Source: Hormiphora californensis
Taxonomy: Eukaryota; Ctenophora; Tentaculata; Cydippida; Pleurobrachiidae
Assembly: GCA_020137815.1 (NCBI GenBank)
Contig: CM035350.1
Span: 2,470,828 to 2,534,827 of the forward strand
Direction of reading: 5' to 3'
Length of the DNA: 64,000 nucleotides
Below, piece by piece: positions 56,741-64,000 of the stretch. The stretch's first letter is position 1. Every line of letters begins with the position of its first letter. Under the pieces are notes generated by a model, which searched no databases, was not told the DNA's origin, and saw only the letters and a program-made list of their open reading frames with translations. The position numbers and the translations under genes are program-made.

Positions 56741-57442
56741 ATAAACTTTGAATCAGCCAAACGGTTGAGTGGTTTGGCGGTTAGAGCATTTTAGTGAATC
56801 AACTTTTTTGGCAGCGCGCACCTGTAAACAGGCCTCCAAAACACCCAGATCGTAACGGCGCCCAAAAACTTTACAACCAGGCTATCACTAAGAACTCTGT
56901 CGTCACATTCTCCAGTTAGGGAAGGCATAGGGAATGGAAGAAACGATTGGTGAAAACAAGATGACAGAACTCTGGAAGTGCTAGAACGAAAGAACGCTGC
57001 TGAACTGGAGGACTGTAATAGGAAACTGGAGAGGTCAGAAAAAACGCTAGCACGTTCAAAGAAGAAGTCGACAAGATACGGGTTAGCAAGGATTGATTGC
57101 AAGGAAGCTGATAGAAGCACAAAATAGTTTATTGAAAGTACAAAAAGGTGAAAACAACTCGATGTCAGAGTCGTCCAAAAGCAGTTGCATGGACTACTCC
57201 AAGGTCCTTGTACAGAATTGTTAGCTGTATTGCTCCATCTCGCCTGAAGGAAGCATGGAAGAAGGCGAACAGTTTCCTCTCCCCCAACTGAAAGACAACC
57301 TCCGGATAGAAAGCTGACTGGTTAATTTGGGCTCCAAAGAAACCACGCCAGGGCTACTAATCATGACAGTTCGGATATCTTTGCTGAGCTAAATGAGAAA
57401 CCTGTCGTGACCTCCACAAAAGCGGGTTGGCCCTAAGGACTG

Positions 57443-57691
57443 ATGACCGAGCGAGACCTGTTATCGTCACCCTTGAAAGAAGGGAATCCTTGCTGCAGCT
57501 TCTTCGGAAAGCAAGCAGCTGCAGAGTTCAGAGAATTTTCATTCCGTTTTCTCTTCCCGACCTATCAACAGACGAAAAAGCGAGAGCGGAAATCTCTTGT
57601 TGATACTCTGAAAGAACTAAAACGAGATAATCCGAATGGAAGTTATTGGATTAGTAAGGGGGTCATTAAATGTGGGCTAAGTGAACTCTAA
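57443..57691 (+). pseudogene. Possible retroelement ORF1-like tail
   Basis: An 82-codon frame contains RKSLVDTLKELKRDNPNGSY and WISKGVIKC, resembling the basic C-terminal tail of LINE ORF1 proteins (RxxLxxELxxRRxxG...). It is preceded at 56880-57170 by lysine/glutamate-rich coil-like sequence in broken frames. Identification is tentative. Confidence 0.4.
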
Positions 57692-57947
57692 CCATTGAAT
57701 TTTTAATCGAAAGGACTATCCAAATGCCCACAAAAGGGGCGTATATGTTGAGTTATGCAATGTATACATTTTTAGATTTAATAATAAAAATAATTAAACT
57801 TAAAATTATAATCGGGCACCGGGGTGTTAGATTGCACACTTACTGCTAATTACATCTCACATGCTAACAATTTTATGGAATGTGAAAGAATTAAAAATTT
57901 CGTGTCTGGTTTATATAAAATACAAAGTTCCAACCTCCAACAGTGAA

Positions 57948-58325
57948 CTACCAACGTCCAACCAAGTTCAACATGTGCAGAAATCTCGCGGCCCTTACAG
58001 CAAATGAGTGGAAGTATTTTGTTGAGCATGACTTCTGTGCTCCACTGTTATAAAGAGTAGGTACTTCGGCTCGGACGCGGAGCCGTTGATGATGGTAAAA
58101 CCGGGTATTCGTGCTATTAGGTGCTGCACCATTATATATTTTCCACATTTGTATAATCGAATATCGCTCCCGCCGTCGTTGTAATGACATAAGTCTAAGC
58201 TTTTTCAGCCGTTCCCGATAGTCAAGTAGTGCCATGTCTTCGATCCGTCGAGTAAACTGTCTCTGGATGCTTTCCAGAGACTGGATGTTACCAATCTTGT
58301 AGGGCGAGCACAAAGACGAGCACAA
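57948..58325 (-). pseudogene. LINE reverse transcriptase C-terminal fragment
   Basis: The 125-codon minus-strand frame reads SPYKIGNIQSLESIQRQFTR, then ERLKKLRLMSLQRRRERYSI and IIQMWKIYNG, the pattern found downstream of the RT core in CR1/Jockey-type LINEs. It is truncated at both ends. The (AATCTTGT)n tail of another minus-strand LINE piece abuts it at 58324-58350. Confidence 0.8.
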
Positions 58326-58589
58326 GATTACAAGATTACAAGATTAAAAGTTAAAACAGAATTTATAATGTCAACAAAATCAAAATCCGCTTATAAGGTA
58401 GTGGATGACCTCAAACTTGTCCTCATGGAGTGTCATAAAATTGGCTGCAGACCACTCCACCACACGCTGAAGATCCTCTTGCATTTCTGCTCCTGATTCT
58501 CTCAAATAAGGAGCGTGAGAACTGTGGTCAGAACTCAGAGCATTGGCCTGACAGGGGGTCAAACAGGTGGCTGCCCGCTGCGAATACAC
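58320..58589 (-). pseudogene. Second LINE fragment with octamer tail
   Basis: The minus-strand frame 58589-58380 contains DLQRVVEWSAANFMTLHEDK, like the RT thumb-proximal motif (W..N.M.L...K). Following it on the minus strand is GTTGACATTATAAATT and then (AATCTTGT)n at 58350-58324, matching the 3' end of the LINE at 44900-44965. Confidence 0.65.
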
Positions 58590-58911
58590 ATGCCGTGTAA
58601 TACAGAGAGTGAGAAATGTTAGTCGTCAAAGCGGGGAAGGAAAACGTTAAAATCTGGGTGCCTTTCATTGCTAACATTTCGTAGTTTTGGTGCGCGCGAC
58701 GGGTTAGGGCTATCCGTTAGGGTCTGGTTAGGGTTTGATTTGGGGTTATCGGTTAGGGCTATCGATTCTCTAACTGATACCCTTTAGTTTACTCAAATCG
58801 GCCATGTGGTTCCATGGCTATAGCCGTTTGAAAAATGTCGGTCTAAGTATACTCTTTTGGTAGCGCGCACCTGTGAACAGGCTGCAAGGCACCCAGATTA
58901 TAATCGCGCCC

Positions 58912-59757
58912 AGCGGGGAACGGAAAAATAAAAAAGGCACTTATAGTGGAAGCTCTTACGGTAATTCCCACGAGCGTGGGAAATTCTCACGCTGCGCGCA
59001 TTTTTCCCACGCCGAAAGCATATACAGTGCTGACAAAACATCTGGACTGCGCGTGGATTTCTCAAATTTATCGTTTCTTCGATTCAGTTTTTACAAAGCT
59101 TCTTTGATTCGTCGTTTCCCTACATAAAATAAAGACATTCAAATGGGTCTGCAGGCTGTAGCTGCTGATGATCACCTCCTAACAGGTAACACAAGATAAA
59201 GAATTGCCCTTCTGTACTCTGTAGTAATCGTAAATTGGGATTGGAGCACCATTCTTTTTGTTTTTTTTCCCATTTTTCTTTTCTTTCTCCGGTTTTTTGG
59301 CCTCGCGGACACCCGGACACCCACGATTGCCGTCCCTATGTCTCACGAGGGAGCACTGAGAATCTACAAAAATGTTAAGAAAAGATTCCTAACTGTGAAG
59401 ATACGGCCCTACAGAGAGACTAGATCGAATGGTACGGTACCATTGGTACTATGTAACCTGATCACACACTAGATTATAGAATAGGTAGGTGCCCCGTTGG
59501 GGTTTTCCACTGGAAACTTATAATCAACAAATCCTTGCTTATACAAAGTATGAATAATGGACCCCTCCCTTTGGTAGGGTTTTACACCATGTACCACCCT
59601 CCCTGCTTCGCAGGTCGGCCAGTATATGGTGCAGCGAATCACCCTAGCGGGTGACCCGCTACATATAAACCCAGGTTTATTGATTACATATCCATCACCA
59701 GGTCCTGATCCTCTCTTCACCAGATCTAGTCTTCACTGACCTCACCTCTTCCCCCAG
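58912..59757. other. No gene recognised
   Basis: The left 100 bp belongs to the outer inverted repeat. The remainder has only short frames on either strand. The first half of the PDZ domain whose second half lies at 59758 should be encoded upstream, but no exon could be identified confidently. Confidence 0.4.
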
Positions 59758-59987
59758 GTCTAATATACCAAGATGGCCGTCTCCGGTCGGGTGACGTTGT
59801 CCCTGCAATAAACGATGTTCCCGTTAGTGGCCTATCATTCGAACAGGCAGCATACTACGACAATGCAAGAATAGGGTCCGACTAACTGTAATGAATGCCA
59901 CTCTTGTCCAGTGCCCCCATCCGATGCAGAGCTGGAGATGCTCTTTAATATCGGGGATGGAGATAGCAGTGCACTTACCACTCATGA
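59758..59987 (+). CDS. PDZ domain exon, frame broken
   Basis: PDZ domains bind C-terminal peptides in scaffolds. After a CCCCCAG acceptor the exon reads GLIYQDGRLRSGDVVPAIND then VPVSGLSFEQAAYY, the second half of a PDZ domain (the DGRLxxGDxxxxIN signature). The last strand VRLTVMNAT is present one frame away, after ATAGGG at about 59875. A further shift gives the acidic VPPSDAELEMLFNIGDGDSS before a GTAAGT donor at 59988. The second PDZ-like exon at 60823 follows beyond an octamer array, so this looks like part of a multi-PDZ scaffold. Two single-base errors in 230 bp are required. Confidence 0.7.
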
Positions 59988-60194
59988 GTAAGTTTCAGAT
60001 CACACGTTGCTACTTGCTATAATCTCTTACCAGTTCCAGTATCGATCAAATCACCCCCCCCCTGCCTTGCCTTGTTCGACCTTGTTGCACTGTAGGCTAA
60101 GTTACACTATAGTAGCTGAAAAGTTACTCCGCCGTGATTAGGGAGGGAGAATTATTAGAGATGGAGATGGAGATGAAGAAGGAGATGGAGATGG

Positions 60195-60663
60195 GGATGG
60201 AGATGGAGAGATGGAGAGATGGAGAGATGGAGAGATGGAGAGATGGAGAGATGGAGAGATGGAGAGATGGAGAGATGGAGAGATGGAGAGATGGAGAGAT
60301 GGAGAGATGGAGAGATGGAGAGATGGAGAGATGGAGAGATGGAGAGATGGAGAGATGGAGAGATGGAGAGATGGAGAGATGGAGAGATGGAGAGATGGAG
60401 AGATGGAGAGATGGAGAGATGGAGAGATGGAGAGATGGAGAGATGGAGAGATGGAGAGATGGAGAGATGGAGAGATGGAGAGATGGAGAGATGGAGAGAT
60501 GGAGAGATGGAGAGATGGAGAGATGGAGAGATGGAGAGATGGAGAGATGGAGAGATGGAGAGATGGAGAGATGGAGAGATGGAGAGATGGAGAGATGGAG
60601 AGATGGAGAGATGGAGAGATGGAGAGATGGAGAGATGGAGAGATGGAGAGATGGAGAGATGGA
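60195..60663. repeat. (GATGGAGA)n octamer microsatellite, array B
   Basis: About 58 almost perfect GATGGAGA units, preceded by related GGAGATGGAGATG sequence from 60140. The perfect regularity contrasts with the irregular array A. Confidence 0.97.
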
Positions 60664-60822
60664 GCAGCGTTTAGTGCCCGGTTTCATAGTCTTTCTTTTG
60701 AATGGGATTCTTGTTGTGTGTGTTTACAAATTTTTAGGAGGGTCAGAACTCAGAACATAACAACCTGCTCACACTCCCCTGATACCGAGTGCAGATCTCT
60801 CTAAACCCTGTTCCTCCTCTAG

Positions 60823-61009
60823 ATTTGACGATCAGTAAAACTCTACATTACGAACAAATAGTGACGGTGACACTAGTTCGGCAGGCTCTTGGCATCACCA
60901 TTCTTCATTCAGGGAGGTAGCGACACACTCCAGAGCTGTATCAGGGTGTTGAGTAGTCCTGCAGTGGCGACTGAGATTATCCCTAAGGATACACTGCTCA
61001 GTGTAGCTG
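60823..61009 (+). CDS. PDZ-like exon, copy B
   Basis: Follows TCCTCTAG and reads LTISKTLHYEQIVTVTLVRQ then ALGITI, the opening strand and carboxylate-binding turn of a PDZ domain. It then needs a one-base shift to continue as GGSDTLQSCIRVLSSPAVAT and PKDTLLSVAG before a GTGAGT donor at 61010. Together with 59758-59987 it suggests successive PDZ modules in one gene crossing the octamer array. The same shift exists in copy A, so it may be real, a shared error, or a tiny unrecognised intron (TTCATTCAG precedes GGAGG). Confidence 0.6.
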
Positions 61010-63674
61010 GTGAGTACTGAACCTGATTGTCTTGTTCCACCCTGCTTCACCACGCCGCGATCAAATGTAACATAAGAATTAAGAACATTGTCGAGGAGAA
61101 TTCAGGCGAGGAAATAAAAGGGAATTTTTACACAATCATACATACCTAGATATGTAATAACAGCTCTCCTTGTAGGTCCTGACTAACTGTACCCACGACC
61201 GAGCACTAGAGATAATGAGAGAGGCTCCCATTCAAACCACATTAAAGTTGCCCCGCCACTTCGGATCCCGGCCAGATGAGAGGTACAAAATTATCGATTC
61301 TGATAGAGGCCCACCCCATGTGACACATTAAGATAAGGAAGGAAGCGGAGAAGGCTGAAATCATCCCTTCTCAGAAGAGATGATTTGTGTCTCTTTCTCA
61401 GCTAGACTGTTGTCTTTTTGAATAGTCGATAAACCAAATTATAAAAGGAGCATGGTCCTGGACGCACTTTTGACTAACATTCCCTCCCCCTCCCAGGATT
61501 CTGCCGAGTACAGCTGGTTACAACACCCTCTCTAGACGATTAATATCATCCCATCTACAAGATATGTGTATCTAAGATCGATGCCTGGAATCAGCCGTTA
61601 TCCCATAATAATATAACGGAATTCGACTAACTACGGTACGGACATCGGACACGTCTACTAAAGTTAGACACGGAGATATCACTGTCCGCATTCCCTACAA
61701 GATGCTGCTGTAAATTGAGATTTATAGGACTATAATTATCGTTAGATTAGGATATCACGAACTCTTTTTACCATGTTCTAGGGTTTGAACAAAACCAAAC
61801 TCTTTATCATTTTGAGAATATTACATATTGTGATCGATAAGTAGTGTCCAGAAAGATAGCAATTGTTTGTGATCTGTCTTCTTAGAATTTTGCGTTCATT
61901 TTGTTATAAATCCAGCTAATTAAAGAATATTCGTTTTGTACCCAATATATCAATTAGGAATGTTTCGGCGAAGGGTAAAACTTTCATACTTTATCGTTGT
62001 AATTAGACGACGCTGGGGCTGGTTACAGCCATGACAGCACTCTTGGCCTGGTTTCCCTTCCACCGAACTGTTCCTCATTGATGTTCCAACGCCAATGATG
62101 CAATCCATTGGTGCAATGTGTCATGTGTGTGCACTAGCCCGTGCTAAGTGAATTCGTTTTTTTTCATAGCAATTCGGTATCTAGTTGAGGTAAAACTATG
62201 GACAATTTCACGGAAGCTAGTGAAATCAGAATTTCAATAGCATTAATAGATTACGTTGGCATCGCATTTAAAAAAGTTAAGTTTTTACTTAAAATCGGCT
62301 GAAATGTTTAATAACTCAGCCAATTCTGCGCTGCATATTTCCCATTTTAAACGTACGCGGCGAAATTTTGGTGCAAAGCGCTGCATTTTGAGCGCGCACC
62401 GCTTTTTTCAAAAACACAAATTTCAGCCTGAACTTCGAACTTTTTTAAGTCGAAATTTGAAAAATGCTCCGATATCACACAGTGTGAAAGGTCAGAAGGG
62501 TTCGCAACATACGCCAAACTCAAAGAAAAGCTCGATCGCGAGGCATTTTTGTTCTTTTTCTTAAGTCGAATTCTACCGAATATGGTAGCATGAGCTACAG
62601 TTCCACCGAGCGCTACTGGCCCCTCTGAAGACGGGCCTACGACACCAATCAAATTATCTCTCCGTAATCCGCATTCAAACTTCTTCGCACATCCCATTTA
62701 ACTGCATCCAAGATGAAGTTTACAAAATTGATACACTGTATCTGATCTCATCGTTAATATGGCTAGCTATTGGATAACAATTGACTTACTTGAATTCCAC
62801 GTGTGGTATTTCCGAAATCCATTCATAACAGTTCTCCACTCTACACGATCGGCCATCAAAGAAGCAGTTTGGGAGGTTTCCCTGAGTCCCGTGTTTCGCC
62901 GCAGTACATCCACAAATGACAAAAGTCTGTTTTGGTCGCCCTAGTCTGGAGATTCCCAAAGCGTTAGTTCCGGATGGCGTGCAGCATGGTCGGCGAGCCT
63001 CAGTCTCCTTTCAGCGATCTTGGTGCTGAGAATAGGCAGTTTCCCAATACCATACAATGCGGCATAGCTCATCTTGAGGAGGTACTGGTTCTTATTTGGT
63101 GCCATGTGGGTAACAGGGAGACGAAAGTAACACCGCAACGTTTTCAAATGACCTTATCAGTGCGAAGACCGTATCCGCTTACTACGCAAGTAGCTGTGCC
63201 GAAAACTCTACATTTGCACGTGCAGTTACCAGGGTAGTCAACAAGCGTTGGTTGCTACTTAGGAGCCAGTTAAGCTACACGTGCAACTACCATATCACAC
63301 AATTTGCCGCGATTCCGTTCTCTTTTCTGCAACCGGTGAACCAGCGTCCAGCAGCCATCAAGCCCTGCCATCTCGAAGTAGTGAAAATCTGGAGAAACAA
63401 AGAAGGTAGGCCCCAAAGGCTTCCTTTAGAAATGTATTTCTTGTTATCGTCTTCGTGTACAAGTTACACAGGTGTCAGTTCCTCACAGAGCCTCCCCTCC
63501 CTGGAAACTATCTGTATCCAGTCCAAGATTGTATTTCCTGAGATATCGGCAATCGATCGCCATTGAACGGGCGCCACACTTTTCGCTTTTCTGTGCTTTT
63601 CGACTGAATTTGTAAACTTTATTAAGCAAGATGTTTTCACTAACACCTAAAATTCATATCTCTTTAGATAGCAT
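61010..63674. other. Middle of duplicate copy B, one unidentified minus-strand frame
   Basis: The minus-strand frame 62697-62347 (116 codons, MGCAKKFECGLRRDNLIGVV... with RLKKKNKNASRSSFSLSLAY) is intact here but shortened by an indel in copy A. It has no recognisable motif. Otherwise no gene is seen. Confidence 0.4.
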
Positions 63675-63883
63675 ATGCCAAAAGAACCAACCAAGAGACA
63701 AACCCTGCAGGAGTATTTCCCTCCTAATGGAACACTTCCTTCCGAGCCAACCGTTGCAGATGCGATGTCCCTGTACCACCATCTCTATACGAGAAGTGCA
63801 GGACAGTACGGCAACTACCTACAGACTGCCCGATCCATTAACGAACAAATGAACAGCAACACCCCAGAGAAGAATATAGCAAA
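63675..63883 (+). CDS. First exon of an unknown small protein, copy B
   Basis: The ATG at 63675 follows a TCTTTAG acceptor and an in-frame stop, so it is probably the true start. It reads MPKEPTKRQTLQEYFPPNGT, then EPTVADAMSLYHHLYTRSAG and NYLQTARSINEQMNSNTPEK before the donor GTAAGT at 63884. It is hydrophilic and helical, with no recognised domain. The next exon would lie past the window end; in copy A it may be 50093-50120. Confidence 0.6.
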
Positions 63884-64000
63884 GTAAGTAGTAACCGTGT
63901 GTTAGTGTGTGTATTATATGTGTATCTGTGTGACACGGGTTGAAACGGTTTGTGTGTGTATATGTGTGTACGTGTGTGTTGTCGTATATCATTCTAGTTT

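Larger units (their letters stand above)
56090..59010. mobile_element. Large nested inverted-repeat element (about 2.9 kb)
   Basis: The outer parts 56090-56175 (GCGTGGGAAATGTTCCCACG...) and 58930-59010 (AATTCCCACGAGCGTGGGAA...) are inverted relatives. The main arms are 56310-56581 and 58640-58911, about 270 bp each (GATTATAATCTGGGTGCCTT against AAGGCACCCAGATTATAATC). The arms include CCTAACC/GGTTAGG-rich segments. The interior holds LINE fragments and telomere-like sequence. The segment 56196-56300 is shared with 41746-41860. Confidence 0.8.
60664..64000. repeat. Segmental duplicate, copy B
   Basis: Second copy of 46776-50080 in the same orientation, continuing to the window end. Its reading frames are longer and cleaner than in copy A (for example 62347-62697 minus and 63675-63883 plus). 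Confidence 0.95.

Noticed and set aside
56760-56805. tRNA-like phrase (GAGTGGTTTGGCGGTTAGAGC)
   Set aside because: Resembles an A box, but no B box, anticodon arm or acceptor pairing was found nearby.
60124-60804. Arginine/glutamate/tryptophan-repeat and serine/proline-repeat proteins over (GATGGAGA)n
   Set aside because: Pure octamer microsatellite; the frames simply follow the repeat.

Overview
The window is nuclear DNA from an animal with small introns (roughly 100 bp to 1.4 kb), GT-AG splicing, very many (GA)n/(CT)n microsatellites and abundant foldback elements and LINEs. A divergent Wnt gene alongside Rab2, eIF5A, ubiquilin, PSMC6, METTL6-like and FAHD1 genes points to a metazoan. The compact layout and the divergent Wnt suggest an early-branching lineage such as a sponge; that is an inference and no marker in the window proves it.

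Layout: (1) 0.3-4.9 kb (+), a complete eight-exon gene for an unrecognised ~1094-residue protein with two C-terminal membrane segments. (2) 6.5-7.4 and 10.9-11.9 kb (-), two paralogous calponin-homology (transgelin-like) genes of identical coding length but different intron positions. (3) 13.0-17.2 kb (+), a Wnt gene lacking its first exon(s), with a TIR-bounded MITE in its last intron. (4) 17.2-21.4 kb, no genes, a 100-N gap and a 17-bp minisatellite. (5) 21.4-22.8 kb (-), Rab2; 26.4-27.3 kb (-), a divergent Rab-like GTPase without a prenylation motif. (6) 27.4-33.1 kb, a 2.9-kb direct tandem duplication carrying eIF5A (copy 1 frameshifted, copy 2 intact) and the last exon of a METTL6-like tRNA methyltransferase, whose remaining exons follow to 34.5 kb. 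(7) 34.7-35.1 kb (-), a tandem twin-CX9C (CHCH) protein. (8) 36.7-40.1 kb (-), ubiquilin, and 40.3-41.4 kb (-), 26S proteasome ATPase PSMC6/RPT4. These two neighbours act in the same ubiquitin-proteasome pathway and are 195 bp apart. (9) 41.7-45.1 kb, a LINE inserted between the arms of a hairpin element. (10) 45.7-46.3 kb (+), FAHD1 running into a (GATGGAGA)n array. (11) 46.8-50.1 and 60.7-64.0 kb, two copies of one ~3.3-kb segment (PDZ-like exon plus unknown exons), each entered through the same 8-bp array. (12) 52.3-54.7 kb (+), an unknown multi-exon gene with broken frames. (13) 55.3-55.7 kb (-), a small ORF interrupted by a single TGA. (14) 56.1-59.0 kb, a large nested inverted-repeat element containing LINE fragments. 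(15) 59.8-60.0 kb, another PDZ exon.

Two themes matter for interpretation. First, several well-conserved genes (METTL6-like, CHCH, eIF5A copy 1, the PDZ gene) carry single-base indels that can each be located by homology. The two large duplicated segments differ mostly by short indels. Much of the apparent gene breakage and perhaps some of the duplication may therefore be assembly error. Second, inverted structures recur at every scale: perfect palindromes of about 60 bp, foldback elements with target-site duplications, and LINEs lodged inside hairpin elements. No obviously new multi-gene system is visible. The most unusual gene-level items are the first gene, the Rab-like GTPase, the tandem CHCH protein and the TGA-interrupted ORF.
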